Origin: Paracoccus seriniphilus
GTDB taxonomy: Bacteria > Pseudomonadota > Alphaproteobacteria > Rhodobacterales > Rhodobacteraceae
Direction: 5' to 3'
Assembly (NCBI RefSeq): GCF_028553745.1
Contig: NZ_CP067129.1
Span: forward strand, 1,904,501 to 1,968,500
DNA length: 64,000 nucleotides
The notes under the pieces were generated by a model. The model worked only from the letters and a program-made list of their open reading frames with translations. It searched no databases and was not told the DNA's origin. Positions 52,937 to 62,464 of the stretch are shown here, piece by piece. The translations under genes and the position numbers were made by a program. The number at the start of each line of letters is the position of its first letter. Positions within the stretch are counted from its first letter, which is position 1.

Positions 52937-53845
52937 ATGGCAAATTACGGTAATCTTCCCGCGCCCAGCCCCGAACAGGGGTTGAACCGCTATCTGCAGG
53001 AGATTCGCAAGTTTCCCCTGCTTGAACCCGAAGAAGAATACATGCTGGCCAAGGCATGGGCCGATCATGGCGACAGCGAGGCGGCCCATCGCATGGTGAC
53101 CAGCCACCTGCGCCTGGCTGCCAAGATCGCCATGGGCTATCGGGGCTATGGCCTGCCGCAGGCCGAGGTCATCTCGGAGGCGAATGTCGGCCTGATGCAG
53201 GCGGTCAAACGCTTTGATCCTGAAAAGGGCTTCCGGCTGGCAACCTATGCAATGTGGTGGATTCGTGCCTCGATCCAGGAGTATATCCTGCGGTCCTGGT
53301 CGTTGGTGAAAATGGGCACCACCAGCGCACAGAAAAAGCTGTTCTTCAACCTGCGCAAGGCCAAGTCGAAGATCGGCGCTCTGGAAGACGGAGACCTGCG
53401 CCCGGAAAACGTCAAGCAGATCGCCACCGATCTGAATGTCACCGAACGCGAAGTGATCGAGATGAACCGGCGCATGTCGGGGGGCGATGCCTCGCTGAAT
53501 GCCACGGTCGGTTCGGCTGATGGCGATTCCACCGCGCAGTGGCAGGACTGGCTGGAGGATGAGGACGCCAATCAGGCCGAGAACTATGCCGAGACCGAAG
53601 AACTGGACACCCGGCGCCAGATGCTGATCGCGGCAATGGATGTGCTGAATGATCGCGAGAAGGACATCCTGATGGAACGCCGCCTGCGCGACGAGCCGAT
53701 GACGCTGGAGGATCTGTCCAGTCGCTATGAGGTCTCGCGCGAGCGCATTCGCCAGATCGAGGTTCGCGCCTTTGAAAAGCTGCAGGCCAGGATGCGGGTT
53801 CTGGCGCAGGAAAAGGGCATGACCATCCCGGATCCCGACAGTTGA
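52937..53845 (+). CDS. rpoH: RNA polymerase sigma-32 factor
   Basis: 302 residues, heat-shock sigma factor. Region 2 (AEVISEANVGLMQAVKRFDP, FRLATYAMWWIRASIQEYIL) and region 4 (MTLEDLSSRYEVSRERIRQI) are complete. The RpoH box QKKLFFNLRKAKSK, which separates RpoH from RpoD, is intact. The upstream 158 bases contain a palindrome AACGTG-N9-CACGTT (52783-52803) next to a TTGACA hexamer overlapping the rluD stop. Confidence 0.97.
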   Translation: MANYGNLPAPSPEQGLNRYLQEIRKFPLLEPEEEYMLAKAWADHGDSEAAHRMVTSHLRLAAKIAMGYRGYGLPQAEVISEANVGLMQAVKRFDPEKGFRLATYAMWWIRASIQEYILRSWSLVKMGTTSAQKKLFFNLRKAKSKIGALEDGDLRPENVKQIATDLNVTEREVIEMNRRMSGGDASLNATVGSADGDSTAQWQDWLEDEDANQAENYAETEELDTRRQMLIAAMDVLNDREKDILMERRLRDEPMTLEDLSSRYEVSRERIRQIEVRAFEKLQARMRVLAQEKGMTIPDPDS

Positions 53846-53926
53846 GCGGCCGGCAGGCGCGCCTCGATGATTGACCTGAAGCGTTGTGACGCTATGGTCG
53901 CCTGACAGGCAGGCAGACCAATAAAC

Positions 53927-54949
53927 ATGACCGCGCTGACGGAATTTCAAAGGCTAGAGGCACAGGGCTCGTGGCGGGAAACACCCGATGCCCAACTGCG
54001 CGAGGTGATCGTGTCGGTCGGCGAGGCGACGCTGGTGCTGTCCGACCCGAAATCCGACCGCCCCCTGACGCATTGGTCCCTGCCCGCCGTCACCCGGCTG
54101 AACCCCGGCAAGATGCCTGCGGTCTATGCGCCCGGTTCGCAACGCGCGGATGAGACGGTCGAAATCGACGACCCGCTGATGATCGACGCCATCGCGCGGG
54201 TTCAGCGGGCCATTTCCTTGCATCGCACCCATCCGGGGCGGTTGCGCGGAGCGCTGACCATCCTGACGCTGGTGGCGGTTCTGGCGGCACTGGTCTTCTG
54301 GCTGCCCGATGCGATCATTCGTCATGCCGCGAAGATCGCCCCTCCGGCGCAGGCACGACAGATCGGTCAGGCGGTGCTGTCGGATATCGAGAACAGCACC
54401 GGCAAGATCTGCACGAGAAAATCCGGGCAGGCGGTTCTGGACTGGCTTTCGCCCCGGCTGGTGGACGGCAAGGCGCATCTGCGCGTGGTGCCCGGCCCGC
54501 TGAACGGCGCGCTGCGCCTGCCCGGCGATCTTTACGTGCTGGGCGGCGATCTGCTGGTCAGCGCCCCCGGCCCCGAGGCCGCCGCCGGCCATGTCATCGC
54601 TGCAAGCCTTGCCAGTGACGACCGCGAGGTCACCCTTGGCGCGCTGCAATATGCCGGATTGGGCGCGGTGCTGCGCCTGATGACCCTGGGCGACCTGCCG
54701 TCGGATGCCATGGCCGGATATGGCGAAAAGCTGCTGTCGCGCAACCCGCCCCGTCCCGATGATGCAGCCCTGCTGGAACAGCTTGCGCAGCGCGGGCTGG
54801 GCAGCGATGCCTATGCCCGCACGATTGATCCGACCGGCGCGGCGGTGCCAGAACTGATCGAGAACGATCCCGCTAGAACCGCCCCACCCGGCCCGCCGCT
54901 GTTGACCGATCCGCAATGGCTGGCCCTGCAGCAGATCTGCGCGGGCTAG
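53927..54949 (+). CDS. Membrane-anchored M48-peptidase-like protein lacking the HExxH motif
   Basis: 340 residues. A cytoplasmic N-terminal part (about 1-105) is followed by one membrane segment (about 109-126, LTILTLVAVLAALVFWLP) and a periplasmic part. In the latter, LPGDLYVLGGDLLVSAPG (about 198-215) followed by AAAGHVIAASLA (218-229) aligns with the M48 pattern of P-G-G...G-L-L...H-E-x-x-H, but the second His and the Glu are replaced (HVIAA). I infer a non-catalytic relative of Oma1/HtpX-type peptidases. It lies between rpoH, on the same strand 81 bases upstream, and convergent nadK. Its function is unknown and the fold assignment is tentative. Confidence 0.65.
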   Translation: MTALTEFQRLEAQGSWRETPDAQLREVIVSVGEATLVLSDPKSDRPLTHWSLPAVTRLNPGKMPAVYAPGSQRADETVEIDDPLMIDAIARVQRAISLHRTHPGRLRGALTILTLVAVLAALVFWLPDAIIRHAAKIAPPAQARQIGQAVLSDIENSTGKICTRKSGQAVLDWLSPRLVDGKAHLRVVPGPLNGALRLPGDLYVLGGDLLVSAPGPEAAAGHVIAASLASDDREVTLGALQYAGLGAVLRLMTLGDLPSDAMAGYGEKLLSRNPPRPDDAALLEQLAQRGLGSDAYARTIDPTGAAVPELIENDPARTAPPGPPLLTDPQWLALQQICAG

Positions 54950-54954
54950 GTAGG

Positions 54955-55716
54955 CTAGACGAACTGTTCGCGCAACAGCCGTTCATCCAGTCCATGGCCA
55001 CGATCGAACAGCAGGCGGTGACGGATATCCGCGGCGCTCTTGATGCGGACTCGCGTGACATGACGGACCGAACGCGAGTCGGCATCGGCCATGACCGGGC
55101 GGCGCTCGGGATTGAGAACCTCGAATTCGACCTCGGCAGCCTTGGGCAGCAAGGCCCCACGCCATCTGCGTGGGCGGAAGGGGGCGATGGCGGTCAGGGC
55201 CAGCACTTCCGAGCCAATGGGCAGGATCGGCCCATGCGCAGAATAGTTGTAGGCCGTCGACCCCGCCGGAGTCGCGACAAGCGCCCCATCGCAAACCAGT
55301 TCCTCCATCCGGGTGCGCCCATCGATATGGATGCGCAGCTTGGCCGCCTGCGGGCCTTCGCGCAGCAGGCTGACTTCGTTGATGGCAAGCGCCTCGTGCA
55401 ATGACCCGTCCGCGCAGGTCGCGATCATCCGCAGCGGGTTGATGACGGTCTCTTCAGCGGCGTTCAGGCGGTCGTGCAGGATTTCCTCGGAATAGCTGTT
55501 CATCAGAAATCCGACAGTGCCCCTGTTCATTCCGTAAACCGGCATGTCGCGGCCCTGCATCGCATGCAGGGTCTGCAGCATGAAGCCGTCGCCGCCGAGG
55601 GCAACGACCACCCCGGCCTCGGCCAGAGGCGCATTCCCATAGCGATGGGACAAGCGTTTCAGCGCCTCTTGCGCAAGATCGGCATGGCTGGCGGTGAAGT
55701 GAATGGCAGGCGTCAT
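54955..55716 (-). CDS. nadK: NAD kinase
   Basis: 253 residues. It phosphorylates NAD to NADP. The GGDG motif is in [15 protein letters not shown], followed by [12 protein letters not shown]. The NE pair (AINEVSLLR) and [20 protein letters not shown] complete the active site. The ATG at 55716 has AGAGGG upstream; an ATG 150 bases earlier would add a disordered stretch not found in the family. It is convergent with the M48-like gene, five bases apart, and divergent from glyA. Confidence 0.95.
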   Translation of the reverse strand: MTPAIHFTASHADLAQEALKRLSHRYGNAPLAEAGVVVALGGDGFMLQTLHAMQGRDMPVYGMNRGTVGFLMNSYSEEILHDRLNAAEETVINPLRMIATCADGSLHEALAINEVSLLREGPQAAKLRIHIDGRTRMEELVCDGALVATPAGSTAYNYSAHGPILPIGSEVLALTAIAPFRPRRWRGALLPKAAEVEFEVLNPERRPVMADADSRSVRHVTRVRIKSAADIRHRLLFDRGHGLDERLLREQFV

Positions 55717-55902
55717 CTTGTCCGGGTCCCTCTGATCCGGGCGCAGCATCGAACGGGGCGACGGGGATGGCAAGCCCCCGACCAAAGCTGCCGCTGCCGC
55801 CATTGGCGGCCCGGGTGTCGTTTTGCCGCTTTCAAGGGTGACTGGCATGGGGTATGACAGCGCCATTCCTGCAGCCCCCTAGCCTGAGAGGATGCGAAAC
55901 AG

Positions 55903-57198
55903 ATGAACGCACCTACCCGCGAAACCGGTTTCTTCACGGAAACGCTGACCAGCCGTGACCCCAAAATCGCCGAAGCCATCGGTCAGGAACTTGGTCGTCA
56001 ACGTGACGAGATCGAGCTGATCGCATCCGAGAATATCGTCTCGAAAGCCGTGCTTGAAGCCCAGGGTTCGGTCCTGACGAACAAATATGCCGAAGGCTAC
56101 CCCGGCAAGCGCTATTACGGCGGTTGCCAGTATGTCGACATTGCCGAGAATCTGGCGATCGAACGCGCGAAAGAGCTGTTCGACTGCGAATATGCCAATG
56201 TGCAGCCCAATTCGGGCAGCCAGATGAACCAGGCCGTGTTCCTGGCGCTGCTGCAGCCGGGCGACACCTTCATGGGGCTGGACCTCAATTCGGGCGGCCA
56301 CCTGACCCATGGTTCGCCGGTCAACATGTCCGGCAAATGGTTCAACGTCGTCAGCTATGGCGTGCGCCAGCAGGATCAGTTTCTGGATCTCGAGGCCATT
56401 GCCGAAAGCGCACGCCAGCACAAGCCCAAGCTGATCGTCGCCGGCGGCACCGCCTACAGCCGCATCTGGGATTGGGCGGCCTTCCGCAAGATTGCCGATG
56501 AAGTCGGCGCCTATCTGATGGTCGACATGGCCCATATCGCCGGTCTGGTCGCGGGTGGACAGCATCCCTCGCCGCTGCCCCACGCCCATGTCGTGACCAC
56601 CACCACGCACAAGTCCCTGCGCGGACCGCGTGGCGGCATGATCCTGACCAATGACGCGGATATCGCGAAAAAGGTCAACAGCGCGGTGTTCCCCGGCCTT
56701 CAGGGCGGACCGCTGATGCATGTCATCGCCGCCAAGGCCGTTGCCTTCGGTGAGGCCCTGCGCCCCGAGTTCAAGGAATATGCCGCTCAGGTCGTCAAGA
56801 ACGCTCAGGCCATGGCAGATGAGCTGATGAAAGGTGGCATCGACATCGTGTCCGGCGGCACCGACAACCATCTGTGCCTGGCCGACCTGCGCCCCAAAGG
56901 CGTCACCGGCAAGGCGACCGAGGCTGCCTTGGGCCGTGCCCATATCACCTGCAACAAGAACGGCGTCCCCTTCGACCCGGAAAAACCCTTCGTGACCTCG
57001 GGCATCCGCCTGGGTGCGCCCGCCGGCACGACCCGCGGCTTCAAGGAGGACGAGTTCCGCCAGATCGCGCGCTGGATCGTCGAAGTGGTCGATGGTCTGG
57101 CCGCCAATGGCGGAGAGGGCAATGCCGAGATCGAAGCCAAGGTCAAGGCCGAGGTCAGCCAGATGTGCGCCCGCTTCCCGCTCTACGCCGGAATGTAA
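55903..57198 (+). CDS. glyA: Serine hydroxymethyltransferase
   Basis: 431 residues, PLP enzyme that interconverts serine plus tetrahydrofolate and glycine plus methylene-THF. The PLP lysine is in [47 protein letters not shown] and [11 protein letters not shown] are signatures. AGAGGA precedes the ATG. A strong terminator lies 35 bases after the stop. I see no glycine riboswitch in the 186-base leader. Confidence 0.97.
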   Translation: MNAPTRETGFFTETLTSRDPKIAEAIGQELGRQRDEIELIASENIVSKAVLEAQGSVLTNKYAEGYPGKRYYGGCQYVDIAENLAIERAKELFDCEYANVQPNSGSQMNQAVFLALLQPGDTFMGLDLNSGGHLTHGSPVNMSGKWFNVVSYGVRQQDQFLDLEAIAESARQHKPKLIVAGGTAYSRIWDWAAFRKIADEVGAYLMVDMAHIAGLVAGGQHPSPLPHAHVVTTTTHKSLRGPRGGMILTNDADIAKKVNSAVFPGLQGGPLMHVIAAKAVAFGEALRPEFKEYAAQVVKNAQAMADELMKGGIDIVSGGTDNHLCLADLRPKGVTGKATEAALGRAHITCNKNGVPFDPEKPFVTSGIRLGAPAGTTRGFKEDEFRQIARWIVEVVDGLAANGGEGNAEIEAKVKAEVSQMCARFPLYAGM

Positions 57199-57233
57199 TC
57201 CTCGGTCCACGGATCGGAGATGATCAGACGATC

Positions 57234-57264
57234 ACGCCGCCATGGTCCGCCATGGCGGCGTTTT
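57234..57264 (+). terminator. Rho-independent terminator after glyA
   Basis: A perfect 12-bp stem ACGCCGCCATGG/CCATGGCGGCGT with loop TCCG is followed by TTT and CC. The minus-strand side lacks T residues, so it serves glyA. Confidence 0.85.
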
Positions 57265-57268
57265 CCTG

Positions 57269-58012
57269 TCAGCGCCACCAGGTCTGCCGGAACAGCGCGG
57301 GCAATGACACCACCAGCAGCAGGCTGGCCAGCGGTAGCGCGAAGAGAAAGCGCATATGCCCGAAACCCAGCGCGCCAATGATTCCCCCCAGCAGAAAGCT
57401 GAGCACCAGCCGGACAAGAATCATCAGGTTACGGGTATCGCGAAAGATCGTCGCATCATGCATGATGGCCCCATAGATGCCGCGCCCCAACTCGATTCCG
57501 ATATCGGTAATCATGCCGGTCGCATGGGTCGTGCGGATGCGAGCGCGCGAAATCTTGGTGATCGTCGCGTTCTGCATGCCCATGATGAAACACAGGCAGG
57601 CCAATGAGAACAGCCGCCCTGCCTCCGAGGCAAAGATGCCGCCGCCTGCGAAACAGACCAGAAAGATGCCCTGCAGCGCCAGCGGCAGCGCATATTGCTG
57701 ACGGGCACGATATCGGCGCGTCCAGTTGATCAGGATCGTCGAAAAGCCTGCCCCCGCCACAAAAGACGAAATCGCCAGCGCCGCAACAAAGGCAATACGA
57801 AAATTCAGGATCACCAGATTGTCCGCCAGTTGCGACAGATAGCCGGTCATATGCGAGGTATATTGCCCCAGTGCAAAGAAGCCGCCCGCATTCAACGCCC
57901 CGGCCACAAAGGCCAGAAGAGTTGCAAGGCTAAGGTCGCTTTGGGGCGATCTGCGCAGGCCGACCAGAGCGCGCGCCCGTTGCGCCGGTCGGTATATCAG
58001 TTTTCGCTTCAT
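57269..58012 (-). CDS. DUF1275 (YoaK-like) membrane protein
   Basis: 247 residues with about six membrane segments. FVAGALNAGGFFALGQYTSHMTG at about 38-60 is the DUF1275 signature, and GMQNATITKISRARIRTTH with TGMITDIGIELGR is the second conserved loop. The substrate is unknown; the family is widespread in proteobacteria. The ATG at 58012 is preferred over one 45 bases upstream because the family starts with a short basic segment. It is monocistronic. Confidence 0.85.
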   Translation of the reverse strand: MKRKLIYRPAQRARALVGLRRSPQSDLSLATLLAFVAGALNAGGFFALGQYTSHMTGYLSQLADNLVILNFRIAFVAALAISSFVAGAGFSTILINWTRRYRARQQYALPLALQGIFLVCFAGGGIFASEAGRLFSLACLCFIMGMQNATITKISRARIRTTHATGMITDIGIELGRGIYGAIMHDATIFRDTRNLMILVRLVLSFLLGGIIGALGFGHMRFLFALPLASLLLVVSLPALFRQTWWR

Positions 58013-58102
58013 CTCTGCCGTCCAGGTCGTCGAACTCCGGTCTAGCCGAATCCCCACCCTGATAGCGCCGATGGCCCCCTGTGCAACAGCCCTGCCAGCA
58101 GA

Positions 58103-58885
58103 TCAGATTTGCCAGCCGGGCCTTCGCTTGTCGAAAAAGGCGGCGATTCCTTCAGATGCTTCGCCATCCTCCCATGTTGCAACAAGACGGTCGATGCTGT
58201 CCTCGATCACCGCTTCGTCAATGCGCGGACCCAGCGAACGGCATTGTGCCTTGGCAGCAGCAATGGCACGCGGGGCGCCCAGCAGGAACGGCGCAATCTC
58301 TTCGTCAACGGCCTGATCCAGTTCTTCCGCAGGCACGACACGGGCAGCGAGGTTCAGTCTTTCGGCCTCATCTGCGTCAAACAGTCGCCCCGAGAAGAAC
58401 ACCCGACGAGCCTTGTCCTCGCCCATTCGCGCCAGAACATAGGGGCCGATGGTCGCGGGAATCAGCCCCAGCTTGACCTCGGTCAGGCCGAATCGCGTCC
58501 CCTGGGCGGCAATGGCGATGTCGCAGACCGACATCATGCCCACACCGCCACCAAAGGCATTGCCATGCACCCGCGCAATCAACGGCTTGGGCATCAGGTT
58601 CAGCGCCTGCAGCATGGTCGCCAGACATCGCGCCGCGGCGCGACGGGTCTGGGCATCGACCTGCATTTGCGCCTTCATCCAGGCCAGATCGCCGCCAGCG
58701 CAGAAAGTGCTGCCCTCGGCACATAGGACAACAACCCGCACGGCAGGATCGGTGCCCAGATCGGCAGCGGCCTGGATCAGCTCCTCCATCATCTGCTGTG
58801 ACAGCGCGTTGTGCTTTTGCGATCGCGCCAGCCACAGCCGCGCCACTCCGCGGCTGTCGGTCTCGATCCGGATCGTTTCAAACAT
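58103..58885 (-). CDS. Enoyl-CoA hydratase/isomerase family protein, probable methylglutaconyl-CoA hydratase
   Basis: 260 residues, crotonase fold. The oxyanion-hole motifs CAGGDLAWMK and HGNAFGGGVGMMS and the catalytic Glu region FGLTEVKLGLIPATI are intact. It follows HMG-CoA lyase with an 8-base overlap and sits in a cluster with methylcrotonyl-CoA carboxylase, so the likely step is 3-methylglutaconyl-CoA to HMG-CoA (LiuC/AtuE type) in leucine breakdown. GGGAGGG lies upstream of the ATG. Sequence alone does not fix the substrate. Confidence 0.85.
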   Translation of the reverse strand: MFETIRIETDSRGVARLWLARSQKHNALSQQMMEELIQAAADLGTDPAVRVVVLCAEGSTFCAGGDLAWMKAQMQVDAQTRRAAARCLATMLQALNLMPKPLIARVHGNAFGGGVGMMSVCDIAIAAQGTRFGLTEVKLGLIPATIGPYVLARMGEDKARRVFFSGRLFDADEAERLNLAARVVPAEELDQAVDEEIAPFLLGAPRAIAAAKAQCRSLGPRIDEAVIEDSIDRLVATWEDGEASEGIAAFFDKRRPGWQI

Positions 58886-59741
58886 CAGCACCCTCCCGCA
58901 TCGACTGCGCCATCTGCGCCGCCCGATTGATCACAGTCATGTCCAGCCCGGTCTGCAGACCCGCAGCGGCCAGATGCGCCGCAACCTTCTCGGTCGCGAC
59001 ATTTCCCTTGGCACCAGGGGCATAGGGGCATCCGCCCAGCCCGCCGACCGCCGCATCGAACACCCGCAGGCCCCTCGCCAGAGAGGCGTCGATATTGTCC
59101 AGTGCCCGACCAGCCGTATCGTGAAAATGCCCCGCCAGTTGCGCGGGCGGCAATTCATCAAGAACGGCAGCCAGCATCTTGTCGACGCTTTCAGGCGTGC
59201 CCTGCCCGATCGTGTCGCCAAGGCTGATTTCATAGCAGCCCAGATCGCGCAGCGCAGCAGCGACACGTGCCACATTCGCCGGCGGCGTCGGGCCGTCATA
59301 GGGGCAATCCGTGACCACGCTGACATAGCCCCGCACCGGAATACCGTCGCGCGCGGCTGCGGCGACGACCGGCGCGAAACGCTCAAGGCTTTCGGCAATC
59401 GTCGCATTCAGATTGGCCTTGCTGAAGCCTTCCGAGGCACTGGCAAAGATCGCCACCTCGCTGGCACGGGCCGCACGGGCGGCCTCATAGCCCTTCATAT
59501 TCGGCGTCAGCACCGCATAGCTGACCCCCGGCACACGCGAGATACCGGCCATGACCTCGGCAGCATCACCCATCTGAGGCACCCATTTCGGGCTGACAAA
59601 ACTGGTCACTTCGATGCGCCGAAACCCGGCTTGTGACAACAGATCGACCAATGCGATCTTCTCTGCCGCGGGAATCAGCCGCTTTTCATTCTGCAGGCCG
59701 TCACGCGGCCCCATTTCAAATATCTCGACGGGTTCAGGCAT
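58878..59741 (-). CDS. mvaB: Hydroxymethylglutaryl-CoA lyase
   Basis: 287 residues, HMG-CoA lyase that splits HMG-CoA to acetyl-CoA and acetoacetate, the last step of leucine degradation. EMGPRDGLQNEKRLIPAAEK and RIEVTSFVSPKWVPQMGD bind metal and substrate. GHFHDTAGRALDNI and the signature GLGGCPYAPGAKGNVATE, with the catalytic Cys, are present. It overlaps the GST gene by eight bases, and the hydratase gene follows. Confidence 0.93.
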   Translation of the reverse strand: MPEPVEIFEMGPRDGLQNEKRLIPAAEKIALVDLLSQAGFRRIEVTSFVSPKWVPQMGDAAEVMAGISRVPGVSYAVLTPNMKGYEAARAARASEVAIFASASEGFSKANLNATIAESLERFAPVVAAAARDGIPVRGYVSVVTDCPYDGPTPPANVARVAAALRDLGCYEISLGDTIGQGTPESVDKMLAAVLDELPPAQLAGHFHDTAGRALDNIDASLARGLRVFDAAVGGLGGCPYAPGAKGNVATEKVAAHLAAAGLQTGLDMTVINRAAQMAQSMREGADV

Positions 59742-60387
59742 CGGGCAACTCGTAGAAATCCCGGGTATAGATTTCATCTTCGCCGCCCCGCGCCAGGGCG
59801 CGCTGATAGGCCGGACGCGCCATCATCGCATCCCGATAGGCCACGACGGCGGGATAGTCCCCCTCTGACAGAAAGCGGAACAGCGCCTCGATATTGAAGC
59901 CCATCATGCAGTCGGCGGCAGAAAATCCCGAGGAAAGAAGGCTCTTCTTCCCTTCCAGATGCGCGTTCAGCGCCCGCGCCGTTACCGCCAATCGCTTGGT
60001 GTCCAGCTTCATCAGCGCCACCGAACGCGCGGTTTCCGGGCGCAGGAAAATATGATGGATGTTCAGCGCCTGAATGATATTGGCTTGCGTTTCGGCGAAA
60101 TTGATCCATTCCAGAAAATCGATCCGTTCGGGGTCGCCCGGCAACGGGGCCAGCCGGTTCTCGCGCTCGGTCAGATATTGCACGATGGCCCCGGATTCAA
60201 AGATCGACCTGCCGTCCACCTCCAGCGCCGGGATGCGTCCCGCCGGAGACAACGCCCGAAAATCGGGGCTGCGCAGCGAACCATCGACCAGGGACCAGTT
60301 CTGCAACTCGGCGGTCAGACCCAGTTCCTCCAGCAGCCACAACACTCGCATCGAACGTGAGCCGGGTACATGATGCAGTCGGATCAT
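59734..60387 (-). CDS. Glutathione S-transferase family protein
   Basis: 217 residues. The N-terminal thioredoxin-like domain begins MIRLHHVPGSRSMRVLWLLE with Ser as the likely thiolate-stabilising residue, followed by RIPALEVDGRSIFESGAIVQ (cis-Pro and the glutathione-binding E-S). The helical C-terminal domain spans about 85-217. It lies between mccA (4-base overlap) and mvaB (8-base overlap) in the leucine cluster, so it is translated with the pathway enzymes. Its substrate is unknown; detoxifying a reactive enoyl-CoA by-product is one possibility. Confidence 0.88.
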   Translation of the reverse strand: MIRLHHVPGSRSMRVLWLLEELGLTAELQNWSLVDGSLRSPDFRALSPAGRIPALEVDGRSIFESGAIVQYLTERENRLAPLPGDPERIDFLEWINFAETQANIIQALNIHHIFLRPETARSVALMKLDTKRLAVTARALNAHLEGKKSLLSSGFSAADCMMGFNIEALFRFLSEGDYPAVVAYRDAMMARPAYQRALARGGEDEIYTRDFYELPDA

Positions 60388-62312
60388 TCCTCTTCCTCCT
60401 CAAGTCGGATCAGCGCGGCACCCGCCTCGACCTGATCACCGGCCTGCGCCAGCACCTCGGCCACGACCCCGTCGCGCGCGGCGGTCAGGCTGTGTTCCAT
60501 CTTCATGGCTTCCAGAACCGCCAGACGATCACCGGCCTTGACCTCTTGCCCGGCTGCGACATGGACGGATTTGACCAGCCCCGGCATTGGCGAGAGCGTC
60601 AGCGCGTCACCGCCCGCCCCGGCCGAATCGCGCGCCAGAGGATCAAGCGGCTTGAGATGCACCGTGCGCCCGCCAAAGACGCTGACCCCTGCCTCGTGGC
60701 TGACGATCCGGTTGCGCCGCAGCGCGTCATCAACCCACCAGCGGTCACCCTGCCAGCGAACCTCATGCGCATGCCCGTCCAGGGTCACCCGTGCGGCACC
60801 CGGTCCCAGAACCTCGACCACGGCCTCGCCGCCCTCCCATGCCACGGTCCGGCGCAGCGGCTGCCACAGGGTCATGCCGCCCTTGACCGAAGGATCGGCC
60901 AGGCCGGCCAGACCGATCACCGCCAGCACCCGCGTGCGCGGATCAGGTTCGGCGGCGGCCACCAGTGCGTCCAGATCGCGCCCGATCAGTCCGGTATCCA
61001 CCTCGCCCGCGCGAAAGCCCGGATGGCGCGCCAAGGCAATCAGGAAGTCAAGATTGGTGACCGATCCGGCCACCTCGGTATCGACCAGCGCGGTCTCCAG
61101 CGCCCGCAGCGCCACGGCGCGGGTCGGGCCATAGGTGACCACCTTGGCGATCATCGGGTCATACCAGGGCGAAATCGTATCGCCTTCGCGCACACCGGTT
61201 TCAATCCGCGCCCCTTGCGGAAAGCTGAGATGGGCCAAACGCCCGGTCGCGGGCAGAAAGCCTGCCGGCACATCCTCGGCATAAAGCCGCGCCTCGAAGG
61301 CATGACCGCGAATCTGCAGGTCTTCCTGACGGGCGGGCAAGGCCTCGCCGCTTGCGACCCGCAATTGCCACTCGACCAGATCAACGCCGGTGATGGCCTC
61401 GGTCACCGGATGTTCGACCTGCAGCCGGGTGTTCATCTCCATGAACCAGAACCCGTCGGGACGCAGGCCATTTGCCCCATCCACGATGAATTCGATGGTG
61501 CCGGCGCCCTTGTAGCCGATGGCCTCGGCGGCCCGAACGGCGGCGGCCCCCATCGTCTTGCGCATCTCCGCGGTCATGCCGGGCGCGGGGGCCTCTTCGA
61601 TGACCTTCTGGTGACGGCGCTGCAGCGAACAGTCGCGTTCGAACAGATGCACCGCGCGATGCCCGTCACCAAAGACCTGCACCTCGATATGGCGGGGCTG
61701 CAGGACATATTTCTCGATCAGCACATCGGGATTGCCAAAGGCATTGCGGGCCTCGGATTGGGCCGAGATCAGGGCTTCGCCAAAGTCCCCTGGGTCATCG
61801 ACACGGCGCATCCCCTTGCCGCCGCCACCGGCAACGGCCTTGATCAGCACCGGATAGCCGATGCTCTCGGCCTGCCCGGCCAGATAGTCCGGGTCCTGGT
61901 TGCTGCCATGATAACCCGGCACGACCGGCACGCCTGCTTCTTCCATCAGCGCCTTGGCGGCGTCCTTCAGCCCCATCGCGCGGATCGCCCTGGCCGAGGG
62001 GCCGATAAAGACCAGGCCAGCAGCCTCGACCGCATCGACGAAATCCGGATTTTCGCTGAGAAAGCCGTAACCCGGATGGATTGCCTCGGCCCCCGTGGAT
62101 TTCGCCGCGGCGATGATCCGCTCGGCCTGAAGATAGCTGTCTGCCGGGGCCGGCCCGCCGATATGGACCGCTTCATCTGCCATGGCGACATGTCGGGCCG
62201 CACGGTCGGCATCGGAAAACACGGCGACCGTTGCGACACCCATCCGGTGGCAACTGTCGATGATCCGGCAGGCAATTTCACCGCGATTGGCGATCAGGAT
62301 CTTTGAAAACAT
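60384..62312 (-). CDS. mccA: Methylcrotonyl-CoA carboxylase biotin-containing (alpha) subunit
   Basis: 642 residues. Biotin carboxylase (about 1-450) has FSKILIANRGEIACRI, KAVAGGGGKGMRRV and EMNTRLQVEHPVTE; the last ~75 residues are the biotinyl domain with VLEAMKMEHSL, Lys being biotinylated. It carboxylates biotin with ATP and bicarbonate for the beta subunit to transfer to 3-methylcrotonyl-CoA. Context with mccB, HMG-CoA lyase and the hydratase distinguishes it from propionyl- or acetyl-CoA carboxylase. It is followed by the GST gene with a 4-base overlap. Confidence 0.92.
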   Translation of the reverse strand: MFSKILIANRGEIACRIIDSCHRMGVATVAVFSDADRAARHVAMADEAVHIGGPAPADSYLQAERIIAAAKSTGAEAIHPGYGFLSENPDFVDAVEAAGLVFIGPSARAIRAMGLKDAAKALMEEAGVPVVPGYHGSNQDPDYLAGQAESIGYPVLIKAVAGGGGKGMRRVDDPGDFGEALISAQSEARNAFGNPDVLIEKYVLQPRHIEVQVFGDGHRAVHLFERDCSLQRRHQKVIEEAPAPGMTAEMRKTMGAAAVRAAEAIGYKGAGTIEFIVDGANGLRPDGFWFMEMNTRLQVEHPVTEAITGVDLVEWQLRVASGEALPARQEDLQIRGHAFEARLYAEDVPAGFLPATGRLAHLSFPQGARIETGVREGDTISPWYDPMIAKVVTYGPTRAVALRALETALVDTEVAGSVTNLDFLIALARHPGFRAGEVDTGLIGRDLDALVAAAEPDPRTRVLAVIGLAGLADPSVKGGMTLWQPLRRTVAWEGGEAVVEVLGPGAARVTLDGHAHEVRWQGDRWWVDDALRRNRIVSHEAGVSVFGGRTVHLKPLDPLARDSAGAGGDALTLSPMPGLVKSVHVAAGQEVKAGDRLAVLEAMKMEHSLTAARDGVVAEVLAQAGDQVEAGAALIRLEEEEE

Positions 62313-62464
62313 GTCAGAACCTTCGCTGAACTGGGCAGGCCACGCGCATCCCCGCGCCCCCGCAGATAAATTTTCCAGATGCGCCCCGCGATCACCGGGC
62401 CAGGCACCGGGCCTTTGCCCGCCCGCTGCACCCGCCCGGTTTTTCCTGACGCATCTTGCAAGGC

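Noticed and set aside
55717..55902. Possible glycine or folate riboswitch in the glyA leader
   Set aside because: I found no conserved core of either class; the leader looks like an ordinary promoter region.
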